Position numbers and translations under genes: made by a program
Notes under the pieces: model-generated
What the model saw: only the letters and a program-made list of their open reading frames with translations
The model's database searches: none
Told to the model about the DNA's origin: nothing
Part shown: positions 17,437 to 24,042 of the stretch, one piece after another
Numbering within the stretch: position 1 is the stretch's first letter
How the letters are laid out: the number at the start of each line of letters is the position of its first letter
From: Paracoccus aminophilus JCM 7686
GTDB taxonomy: Bacteria; Pseudomonadota; Alphaproteobacteria; Rhodobacterales; Rhodobacteraceae
NCBI RefSeq assembly: GCF_000444995.1
Contig: NC_022042.1
Location: forward strand, 1-27,500
Direction of reading: 5' to 3'
Length of the DNA stretch: 27,500 bases

Positions 17437-19118
17437 CCGAACTCCAGCAGATCAACCGCGCGTCGGCCACAGAGGCCGCACAGATGACCGGGGCGGCCTA
17501 TATCGCGGGCGTGCTCAAGCAAGAGGGCGTGCGCCAGATCATCGGCTATCCCGCGAGCGAGCTGTTCGACGCCGCCGCAGCACTCGAGATCCCGCCCCTG
17601 ATCGCGCGCAGTCAGCGCGTCGCGGTCAATATCGCCGAGGGCTATGCCCGCGCGACGGCGGGGCGCGAACTGGCGGTGGTGACGGTGCAATATGGCCCGG
17701 GGGCGGAAAGCTCCTTTGCGGGGATTGCGCAGGCCTTCAATGACCGCGCGCCGGTCCTGTTCCTGCCGACCGGCTATCCGCGCGGCTCGGAAGCGGTGAC
17801 GCCGAATTTTGAATCGCGCCGGAACTTCGCGCATATCACCAAATGGTGCGAAACTGCGACCCGGGTCGAGGATCTGCCGAAGCTGCTTCATGCCGCAATC
17901 TCGCGCATCCGCTATGGTGCGCCCGCGCCGGTGCTGCTGGAACTGCCGGTCGATCTGTTGAACGAGCTGCAAGAGGCCTCGCCGCAAGATCACCTCTGCC
18001 CGCGCCGAAGCGCCCCCCAGGCCGAAAAGGCGCAGGTGGCCGAGTTGATGGAGCGGCTTTTGGCGGCGCGCCATCCGGTCATTCTGGCCGGGCAGGGCGT
18101 CCTTGCCGCCGAGGCCACGCCCGAGCTGGTCGCTTTGGCCGAGGCGCTTGAGATCCCGGTGATGACGACGCCGAACGGCAAAAGCGGTTTTCCTGAAAAC
18201 CACCCGCTGGCGCTTGGCACTGCCGCGCGCGCCCGGCCGGAAACGGTGGATCATTATCTCGAAGAGGCCGATCTGGTGCTGGCGATCGGGACCAGCCTGA
18301 CGCGCTCTTATTACATCCTGCCGGTTCCTGAGGATAAGATCATTCTGCAGGTGACGCTCGATGACAGCGACATCGGCAAGGATTATCCGGTGACCTTGGG
18401 GGTCGTGGCCGATGCGCGCGCGGCGCTTTGCCAGATGCTCGATCATCTTGGCCCGACGCCGGTGAAGCCTGCGACACGCGCCGGGCTTCGCGCCGAAATC
18501 GCTGCGCATCGCGCCGCTTTTCTCGCGAAATGGATGCCGCTTCTGACCGCAGAGAGCTCGCCGATCTCGCCCTATCGCGTGATCTGGGAGATGGTCGGTG
18601 TGCTCGATCCCGACCGCACCATCATCACCCATGACGCCGGAAATCCGCGCGATCAGCTGTGCCCTTTCTATGTCGCGACCCAGCCCGGCGGCTATATTGG
18701 CTGGGGCAAGACCACGCAGCTTGGCAGCTCGCTTGGCTTTGCTTTGGGCGCAAAACTCGCGCGGCCCGAGGCGGTCGTCGTCAATCTGATGGGCGAGGCG
18801 GCGTTCGGCATGGTCGGCATCGACTTCGAAACCGCCGTGCGCTGCGATCTGCCGGTGCTGACCGTGGTTTTGCGCAACAATGTGCTCGGCGGCTATGCCC
18901 GCAGTATGCCGGTCGCGAGCCAGAAATACGAAGCGAACCGGGTCTCGGGCGAATATGCCTCGATCGCCGAGGCGCTTGGCGGCTATGGCGAATGCGTGAC
19001 CGAGGCCGGGGATCTGCGCGCGGCGCTGCTGCGCGGGCTCGATCAGGTCGCGCAGGGCCGTGCGGCGCTGATCGAGGTCGTGACCCATGAAGAGCCGCGT
19101 CTTGCGGGGCTGTGGTAG
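17433..19118 (+). CDS. ThDP-dependent enzyme, acetolactate synthase-like, with altered catalytic Glu
   Basis: A 561-residue three-domain ThDP enzyme (PYR, central TPP_M, PP). PYR-domain landmarks are YIAGVLKQEGVRQIIGYPAS, AEGYARATAG and YGPGAESS; the PP domain has GEAAFGM (454-460) and RNN (481-483). In the AHAS family the cofactor-activating Glu lies in RHEQ, 8 residues before the DGYARATG box; the aligned position here is Gln61 (R-S-Q-R). The Mg-binding GDG is GEA, with Glu455 for Asp. Both deviations preserve polar chemistry but argue against ordinary acetolactate synthase. Glyoxylate carboligase also lacks this Glu (Val there). The product could be a C-C cleaved or ligated oxo acid derived from the ring. 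Its start overlaps the preceding gene by 4 bp. Confidence 0.85.
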   Translation: MTELQQINRASATEAAQMTGAAYIAGVLKQEGVRQIIGYPASELFDAAAALEIPPLIARSQRVAVNIAEGYARATAGRELAVVTVQYGPGAESSFAGIAQAFNDRAPVLFLPTGYPRGSEAVTPNFESRRNFAHITKWCETATRVEDLPKLLHAAISRIRYGAPAPVLLELPVDLLNELQEASPQDHLCPRRSAPQAEKAQVAELMERLLAARHPVILAGQGVLAAEATPELVALAEALEIPVMTTPNGKSGFPENHPLALGTAARARPETVDHYLEEADLVLAIGTSLTRSYYILPVPEDKIILQVTLDDSDIGKDYPVTLGVVADARAALCQMLDHLGPTPVKPATRAGLRAEIAAHRAAFLAKWMPLLTAESSPISPYRVIWEMVGVLDPDRTIITHDAGNPRDQLCPFYVATQPGGYIGWGKTTQLGSSLGFALGAKLARPEAVVVNLMGEAAFGMVGIDFETAVRCDLPVLTVVLRNNVLGGYARSMPVASQKYEANRVSGEYASIAEALGGYGECVTEAGDLRAALLRGLDQVAQGRAALIEVVTHEEPRLAGLW

Positions 19119-19124
19119 GGCGCG

Positions 19125-20462
19125 ATGTTCGATCTTCTTATCCGCTCGGGCAGGCTGGTCACTGCTGCGGGCGAGACCCCGGGCGAGCTTGGCATTCAGG
19201 GCGGGCGGATCGCTGCGATCCTGCCGCCGGGGGCCGAGGCCGATGCGCGCGAGGTCGTCGATGCCACCGGGCTGAAGCTGCTGCCCGGGCTGGTTGATGC
19301 CCATGTCCATCTGCGCGAGCCCGGGCTGACGCAGAAAGAGGACTTCCTCAGCGGCTCTCATGCGGCGGCGCTTGGCGGGGTCACGACGCTGCTCGATATG
19401 CCGACCGATGATCCTTGGACGGAAACCCCCGAGCAATTGGCCGCGAAAATGGCGCTGGCGGCGGGGCGGCTTCATGTCGATGTGGGCTTTCAGGCGGTGC
19501 TGAGCCGGACCGGCTGCGATCTCGCGGGGCTGCTGGATCTTGGCCCGGTCTCGCTGGAGCTGTTCACCGCCGATGTGCCCGAGGCCTATCTCTTTGAAAG
19601 CATCGCCGAGGTGGCGCAGATGCTGGGCCGGATCACTGGCTCTGCGGCAGGGCGCGAGATGGCGGTGGGCGTCTCGCCGGGCGATCAGTCGATCCTGCGC
19701 GCGGCGCCCGCTGGCCGGGATATCGCGGCTTTTCTCGCCAGCCGTCCGCCCTTGGCCGAAGCCTCGGGCGTGGCGCGCGCGGTGCTCGCCGCTGCGCAAA
19801 GCGGGGCCAAGGTCCATGTCCGGCAAACAAACTCACGCCTTGGCATCGAGACCTTTCGCGGGCTGCGGTCGCTCGCCGATGTCACGCTTGAAACCACGCC
19901 GCAGAATTTCTTCTTCACCGCCGCCGATTACGAGACTACCGGCGCGGGGCTGAAGGGCTCGCCACCGTTTCGGGGGGCCGAGGATGTCGCGGCCTTGCGC
20001 CAAGCCCTCTCCGACGGGTTGATCGACGTGATCGCGACCGATCATGCGCCGCATCTCCCGGCCGAGAAAGCCGCGCCTGCGCCCTCCTTTGCCGAGATCC
20101 CGGGCGGCATGGCCGGGCTTCAGACGCTTTTGCCGGTGATGCTGCGGCTGGTCGCGGAACGGGTACTGACGCTTTCTGATCTAGTGCGGGTCTGCTGCGA
20201 AAACCCGGCGCGCCGCTTTGGGCTCGGTCACCGCAAGGGCGTGATCGCGCCGGGATATGACGCCGATCTTATCCTGCTCGATCCCGCGCAAGAGACGGCG
20301 ATTTCGCATGGCGCACAGGTCTCGCGGGCGGGGTGGACGCCGTTTGACGGCTGGCGTGTGCCGGGCCGGATCGCGGCGGTCTATCTGCGCGGCGGGCGGA
20401 TCGTCGATCAGGGCCGCCTTGTTTTGTCACAGCACGGGCAGGTTGTGCGCCGTGCAAGCTGA
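19125..20462 (+). CDS. Allantoinase/dihydroorotase-like amidohydrolase with incomplete metal site
   Basis: A 445-residue amidohydrolase of the dihydroorotase/allantoinase branch. It has DAHVHLREPG (Asp58, His60, His62), His231 (KVHVRQT) and Asp306 (ATDHAPH). The carbamylated Lys expected around residue 145-146 is Glu145 (VSLELF). The His expected in a VHAE-type motif is Ser184 (VGVSPGD). Only the one-metal (alpha) ligands are therefore complete. The enzyme may be mononuclear, use Glu as bridge, or have changed function. It starts 6 bp after the ThDP gene and ends 10 bp before the next SDR gene. The name dihydroorotase from automated tools would be misleading; pyrimidine synthesis genes are absent. 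Confidence 0.85.
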   Translation: MFDLLIRSGRLVTAAGETPGELGIQGGRIAAILPPGAEADAREVVDATGLKLLPGLVDAHVHLREPGLTQKEDFLSGSHAAALGGVTTLLDMPTDDPWTETPEQLAAKMALAAGRLHVDVGFQAVLSRTGCDLAGLLDLGPVSLELFTADVPEAYLFESIAEVAQMLGRITGSAAGREMAVGVSPGDQSILRAAPAGRDIAAFLASRPPLAEASGVARAVLAAAQSGAKVHVRQTNSRLGIETFRGLRSLADVTLETTPQNFFFTAADYETTGAGLKGSPPFRGAEDVAALRQALSDGLIDVIATDHAPHLPAEKAAPAPSFAEIPGGMAGLQTLLPVMLRLVAERVLTLSDLVRVCCENPARRFGLGHRKGVIAPGYDADLILLDPAQETAISHGAQVSRAGWTPFDGWRVPGRIAAVYLRGGRIVDQGRLVLSQHGQVVRRAS

Positions 20463-20472
20463 GAGAATTTCT

Positions 20473-21246
20473 ATGGATATGCTGAAAGACAAGATCGCCA
20501 TCGTCACCGGCGCAAGCTCGGGTCTGGGGCAGGCGATCGCGCTGCGCTATGCCGCCGAGGGCGCGAAAGTGGTCGTGGCCGATATCCGCGAAACTGCGGT
20601 CGAGGGCGGCGAGACCACCTGTGCCAAGATCGCAGCTTTGGGCGGAGAGGCCAGTTTCATCCAGACCGATATCGCCGATTGGGCGGCGGTCGATGCGCTG
20701 GTCGGGGCAACCGTGGCGCGCTACGGGCGACTTGATCTTCTGGTCAACAATGCGGCGGTCTATACCTCGACCACCTTGACCGAGACCACCGCCGAGCAAT
20801 GGCAGCGCGTGATCGGGGTCAATGTCACCGGCTATTTCCATTGCAGCAAACGCGCGGTTCAGCAGTTCCGCCTGCAAGAGCCGGTCGGCGAGATCCGCGG
20901 GCGCATCATCAATATCTCGTCCCAGCACGGCATGGTCGCCTCGCCCGGAGACTTTGCCTATGGCGTCAGCAAAGGCGCGATCGTGCAGATGACGCGCCAG
21001 ATCGCGGTCGATCACGCCCATGAGCTGATCGTGTGCAATGCGGTCGCTCCGGGCAAGATCATCACCGGCAAGCCCGGGGTCGCGAATGATCCGGCGATGC
21101 TCGATTACTCGCGCAGCCGCACGCCCTGGCCGCGCTTTGGCGCGCCGCAGGATGTCGCAGGGGCTGCGCTTTTTCTGGCGAGCGATCTTTCAAGCTACAT
21201 GACCGGCGTCAACCTGATGGTCGACGGCGGCTGGATGGCGGGCTGA
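20473..21246 (+). CDS. Short-chain dehydrogenase/reductase (SDR 2)
   Basis: Classical SDR, 257 residues. TGASSGLG near residues 13-20, VVADIRE (acidic, NAD-preferring), NNAA, catalytic Ser in INISSQHG and YGVSKGAIVQM for YxxxK, then a VAPGKIITG loop and a C-terminal MVDGGW. All catalytic residues are present. An earlier in-frame start would lie inside the amidohydrolase gene; ATG 20473 has GAGAGA 6 bp upstream. It is probably a dehydrogenase for a hydroxy intermediate of the pathway; the substrate is not readable from sequence. Confidence 0.9.
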   Translation: MDMLKDKIAIVTGASSGLGQAIALRYAAEGAKVVVADIRETAVEGGETTCAKIAALGGEASFIQTDIADWAAVDALVGATVARYGRLDLLVNNAAVYTSTTLTETTAEQWQRVIGVNVTGYFHCSKRAVQQFRLQEPVGEIRGRIINISSQHGMVASPGDFAYGVSKGAIVQMTRQIAVDHAHELIVCNAVAPGKIITGKPGVANDPAMLDYSRSRTPWPRFGAPQDVAGAALFLASDLSSYMTGVNLMVDGGWMAG

Positions 21247-21289
21247 GCGGGCTCGCCTCGATACGACTACTTCACGGAAAGGAAGAGAC

Positions 21290-22075
21290 ATGGACCTTGG
21301 TCTGAAGGGAAAAACCGCGCTTGTGCTGGGCGCGGGCGGTGGTCTTGGCGCGGCGATCGCGCAAACTCTGGCTGCCGAAGAGGCGCAGATCGCCGTGGCC
21401 GACATCAACCGCGAAGCGGCGGAAAAGACCGTCGCGGCGATTGTCGCAGCGGGCGGCAGAGCGTTTGCGCTGGAATGGGACCTTGGCGATATTGACGCGG
21501 TCCCTGCCAATATCGGTCGGGTCGAGGCCGAACTGGGCGCGGTCGATGTGCTGGTCAATATCACTGGCGGCCCGCCGCCCACTTTGGTTTCGGGTCAGGA
21601 TGCCGCGAGCTGGCGCAAATATTTCGACGCGATGGTGCTCTCGGTGATTGCGATCACCGATGCCGTCCTGCCGAACATGCGCGAGAAAAAATGGGGCCGG
21701 ATCATCACCTCGACCTCGTCGGGCGTGGTCGCGCCGATCCCCAATCTCGGCCTGTCGAATGCGCTGCGCATGTCGCTTCTGGGCTGGTCGAAGACGCTCG
21801 CCGCCGAAGTCGGTCGCGACGGTATCACCAGCAATGTGATCCTGCCGGGCCGCGTCGCCACCCAGCGCATCACCTTCCTCGATGAGCAGAAGGCCAAGCG
21901 CGAGGGCAAGACCGTCGAAGAGGTTGCGGCGGCAAGCACGGCCTCGATCCCGGTTGGGCGCTACGGCGATCCGCAGGAATATGCCGATGTCGTGGCCTTC
22001 CTCGCCTCGGCGCGCGCCTCTTATCTGACCGGCTCTGTCATCCGCGTGGATGGTGGGCTGATCGCCAGCGTCTGA
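21290..22075 (+). CDS. SDR-family protein with non-canonical active site (SDR 3)
   Basis: A 261-residue Rossmann protein with GAGGGLGAAIA near residues 12-22 and VNITGGPPP in place of NNAG. It has a Ser-rich TSTSSGVV strand, but LGLSNALRMS stands where YxxxK is expected, so both the catalytic Tyr and Lys are missing. I recall a recognisable SDR subgroup with the same (G/A)LSN-LR and LPGR segments, so this is a lineage feature and not decay. The reading frame is intact and GC-rich like its neighbours. SD AAGGAAG at 21279-21285 fixes ATG 21290. It may use another general acid/base or catalyse a non-redox step; the function is unknown. Confidence 0.85.
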   Translation: MDLGLKGKTALVLGAGGGLGAAIAQTLAAEEAQIAVADINREAAEKTVAAIVAAGGRAFALEWDLGDIDAVPANIGRVEAELGAVDVLVNITGGPPPTLVSGQDAASWRKYFDAMVLSVIAITDAVLPNMREKKWGRIITSTSSGVVAPIPNLGLSNALRMSLLGWSKTLAAEVGRDGITSNVILPGRVATQRITFLDEQKAKREGKTVEEVAAASTASIPVGRYGDPQEYADVVAFLASARASYLTGSVIRVDGGLIASV

Positions 22076-22084
22076 GGTCTTGGT

Positions 22085-22453
22085 ATGGTGATTGACTGGA
22101 GCAAATTGCCCGCCGTTCCCGGGATGCGCCCGGGATCTGTGCGGCGCGGGATCTGCGCCGATCAGATCTCGGCGGTGCAGATCGAGGTTGCGGCGGATGC
22201 CGAGTTCGACGGCAAGACCCATTGGCACGAGCATGAGCAGATCCTCGTGGTCGTTTCGGGCTTTTGCAAGATCGTGATCGACGGCCAGACCATGACCGCG
22301 CGGCAGGGAGATCTGGTGTTCTTCCCGTCGAAGTCGCGCCATGCGGTGATCGGCACTGGCCCCGAAGGCTGCGTCTATTACGAGCTCTTCGCTCCGGCGC
22401 GTCCCGATCAGCTGCCGGGCTGGGTCGGTTCGTCTCCGCTGCGCTTTGACTGA
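22085..22453 (+). CDS. Small single-domain cupin
   Basis: A 122-residue beta-barrel protein. Cupin motif 1 is THWHEHEQILVVVSG (about residues 45-59), with His and Glu metal ligands. Motif 2 is GDLVFFPSKSRHAV (about 75-88), with the third His. Single-domain cupins of this size may be small metal-dependent isomerases, dioxygenases, lyases or ligand sensors. As the last gene of the operon, 9 bp after SDR 3 and before a terminator hairpin, it probably handles a late or unstable intermediate (inference). Confidence 0.85.
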   Translation: MVIDWSKLPAVPGMRPGSVRRGICADQISAVQIEVAADAEFDGKTHWHEHEQILVVVSGFCKIVIDGQTMTARQGDLVFFPSKSRHAVIGTGPEGCVYYELFAPARPDQLPGWVGSSPLRFD

Positions 22454-22482
22454 TCGGCGCGCCTGAGGCGGAGCTTCTGTGA

Positions 22483-22516
22483 CCCCGGCGCGATGATCTC
22501 GCGTCGGGGGCTTTGT
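22483..22516 (+). terminator. Terminator hairpin at the end of the catabolic operon
   Basis: CCCCGGCGCGA (22483-22493) and TCGCGTCGGGG (22499-22509) form an 11-bp stem with one G-T pair and a 5-nt loop, followed by GCTTTGT. It lies between the cupin gene and the convergent AHL-synthase gene, so it may act in both directions. The T-run is short. Confidence 0.6.
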
Positions 22517-22549
22517 CAGGGCCGCGCTTTTGGCGTGGGCGCTGATGTC

Positions 22550-23230
22550 CTACTGATGGCGCATGTTGATGCCATGCGAGGGCAGGGTCGCCGGGTCCAT
22601 GATCGGGCAGTCAAAGACGAGGAAACGACCGTCCTTGTTGCCGCAGACCGGCCCAACCGCCTGAACCGCCCAGCCGACCCGGCGGGCCATGCGCAAGAAG
22701 GCCGGAGTGCCAAGGCAAAGACAGCTTTTGCCGCCTTCCGAGAACAGGAAATCATTGATCGCCCGCAGCATCAGGGCCGCGACCCCGGCGCCGCCGATGC
22801 TGACGAAGCGGGTCAGCTCCCAGGTCGCCTTGTCCGTCGGCGGCTCTTCAAAGCAAAGCTCGGTCGGCAGACCGGGCAGCATCCCCAGCACCGCGTCGCG
22901 GATCATATAGGAATAGATGATCGAGCCGGTTCCGGTCAGCTGATCGGCCCGGCGCAGGCGGCCGCCGCCCAACACCGCGCCATCGCGATGGGCGATGACA
23001 TAGACGGTGTCGAAGGTGTCATATTGCTCGAACTCCATGTCCTCGGCCTGCCACAGCGACCATTCCTTCTGGGCGATGAAGACCTCTTTGCGCAGCGTCA
23101 TGTAGAGACCGACGAGATACCACAGCGGCGCCGAAGCGGGCAGGCGAAGGATCGAGACATGCAGCCCGTCATCAGAGGTCAAGCCCATGACGCTTTTCTG
23201 CGCGGGCTTTGGCTGGTCAGTGCTCAGCAT
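22550..23230 (-). CDS. LuxI-family acyl-homoserine-lactone synthase
   Basis: A 226-residue AHL synthase that would make an acyl-homoserine lactone signal from S-adenosylmethionine and an acyl carrier. The family's invariant positions are present with correct spacing: Arg47, Phe51, Trp57, Glu66, Asp71, Arg91, Glu138 and Arg141 (LRKEVF, EW, EFEQYD, GGRLR, WELTRF). One invariant Asp is a Glu (Glu68, EFEQYD instead of EFDQYD), a conservative change. ATG 23230 has an AAAGAGAG SD; the longer start at 23272 lies inside the upstream small ORF. The start overlaps the end of the 77-aa ORF. No LuxR receptor is encoded in the window, so the receptor must be elsewhere. Acyl specificity cannot be read from sequence. 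Confidence 0.88.
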   Translation of the reverse strand: MLSTDQPKPAQKSVMGLTSDDGLHVSILRLPASAPLWYLVGLYMTLRKEVFIAQKEWSLWQAEDMEFEQYDTFDTVYVIAHRDGAVLGGGRLRRADQLTGTGSIIYSYMIRDAVLGMLPGLPTELCFEEPPTDKATWELTRFVSIGGAGVAALMLRAINDFLFSEGGKSCLCLGTPAFLRMARRVGWAVQAVGPVCGNKDGRFLVFDCPIMDPATLPSHGINMRHQ

Positions 23231-23450
23231 GTTTACTCTCTTTGGTTGTCGATCCGATGAACATTCGGACACCCGTGTTTTCGTCTACGATCCACAAGCC
23301 GAACTCGCGACTCTCGAGTACCAAATGCTCTGCCTCGGCGCGGCCGTCAAATGCTGCCAGCAGCATTTCCGCCATGCTTTTCGACATCGGAGCGCGAAAG
23401 ACCAGCGGGAGGTCGCTGTGGACACCAGGCTGAAGAATTTTCCTCGTCAT
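23217..23450 (-). CDS. Small protein (77 aa) co-transcribed with the AHL synthase, unrecognised
   Basis: I do not recognise this protein. It is 77 residues, mostly soluble, with a central segment SMAEMLLAAFDGRAEAEHLVLESREFGLWIVD that suggests a helix followed by beta-strands. There is no signal peptide, membrane segment or cysteine. ATG 23450 follows a purine-rich SD (GAAGGGAA). Its stop lies inside the start of the AHL-synthase gene (14-bp overlap, different frame), which implies translational coupling and a shared role. It could be a small regulator or partner of the synthase, or a leader cistron. The good SD and overlap favour a real gene; it could still be a spurious ORF. Confidence 0.6.
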   Translation of the reverse strand: MTRKILQPGVHSDLPLVFRAPMSKSMAEMLLAAFDGRAEAEHLVLESREFGLWIVDENTGVRMFIGSTTKESKHAEH

Positions 23451-23563
23451 GATTTCCCTTCCCTTCTGTCCCGGCGATGCAGGCCCCGAAATCTTTTCAT
23501 CGATAATAGCACATTTTGTCCAATCGCGCTGGCAGATCGATTAAAACGGCAATGATCCGGCGG

Positions 23564-23584
23564 GCGGAAAGAAGGACTTTCCGC
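23564..23584. promoter_or_regulatory. 21-bp perfect dyad upstream of the AHL-synthase cassette
   Basis: GCGGAAAG (23564-23571) and CTTTCCGC (23577-23584) are exact inverted arms around a 5-nt spacer. It lies 114 bp upstream of the 77-aa ORF start and about 56-76 bp upstream of a possible minus-strand -10. Size and position suit an operator, for example for a LuxR-type or other regulator. It does not match the classic lux box, and no T-tract supports a terminator. Confidence 0.5.
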
Positions 23585-23953
23585 GCTTTGGGCCGAACCG
23601 CAGCGGCCTTTTATGGACAGGTCGTTAGGCGTCACTCTCGGTTTTGGATACCCTTTGAAGCGATTCCGGGTGAGCGGGAGCTGCTGTCGGGAATTGTTGC
23701 CCAAGAGTTATATCGAAGCTGAATCGCTCTTCAAAGTCCCTATGGGCGCGCAGGTCTTTGACGTGGCGTGGCTGTCTCACATCGTATCCGAGGGTTTTTC
23801 CGTTGGTCGATTGGATTTCTCGATTGATCGTTAAGAAAATCCAATTTGCGACCATGCGTCAGCCCATGCAAGCTGGATCTGTCTAGAAGACTCCTCGTTA
23901 ATTTCGAGGCATCCAGGGAGGGAAATCCCGACATTTCCGCATGTTGCTGGCTT

Positions 23954-24003
23954 GCCGCCCCTGTCTGGCAGGCCTGTGATCCTGCACGCCTTCGGGCGGC
24001 AGG
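23954..24003 (+). promoter_or_regulatory. Structured leader upstream of fdh, possible attenuator
   Basis: A stem CCTGC-A-CGCC / GGCG-GCAGG (23981-23990 with 23995-24003) is capped by a TTCG tetraloop, which with C-G closing is exceptionally stable. It is followed by GCGCGGATTTTGG. An upstream GCAGG (23968-23972) can also pair with CCTGC (23981-23985), which would exclude the tetraloop stem. A CCTG/CAGG hairpin at 23960-23972 is a further alternative. This is the pattern of a switchable leader about 40 nt before the fdh start codon. Function is inferred; no known riboswitch class was recognised. Confidence 0.4.
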
Positions 24004-24042
24004 GCGCGGATTTTGGTTGCCTCACAACTGAAAGGAACCGAC

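Larger units (their letters stand above)
23451..24042. other. 592-bp intergenic region between the AHL cassette and fdh
   Basis: This divergent region separates the minus-strand AHL cassette from plus-strand fdh. It should hold promoters for both. Seen in it are a possible -10 for the AHL cassette (TATTAT on the minus strand, 23503-23508), the perfect 21-bp dyad at 23564-23584, a locally AT-richer stretch around 23800-23910 with a CCTCG/CGAGG dyad, and a structured leader at 23954-24003. No convincing ORF is present; the short ORFs here lack SDs and family features. Confidence 0.55.

Noticed and set aside
17433..19118. Glyoxylate carboligase or acetolactate synthase as a firm name
   Set aside because: The catalytic Glu position is Gln, unlike both AHAS (Glu) and Gcl (Val), and the Mg motif is GEA. 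No gcl-pathway genes (hyi, glxR) are adjacent, so only a family-level call is supported.
17274..19826. 850-codon open frame on the minus strand
   Set aside because: It lies opposite the ThDP and amidohydrolase genes, which have clear family motifs. Its translation is rich in Arg, His, Ala and Asp with no recognisable domain, as expected for the antisense of GC-rich genes.
22493..23260. 255-codon open frame on the plus strand
   Set aside because: Complement of the AHL-synthase gene, which has all but one of the invariant LuxI residues.
23960..23972. lux box from CCTG-N5-CAGG
   Set aside because: The spacer is much shorter than in lux-type boxes, and the pairing is better explained by the fdh leader structure.
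23954..24003. Guanidine-II (mini-ykkC) riboswitch, suggested by two tandem hairpins
   Set aside because: The loops do not carry the ACGR sequence of that class.
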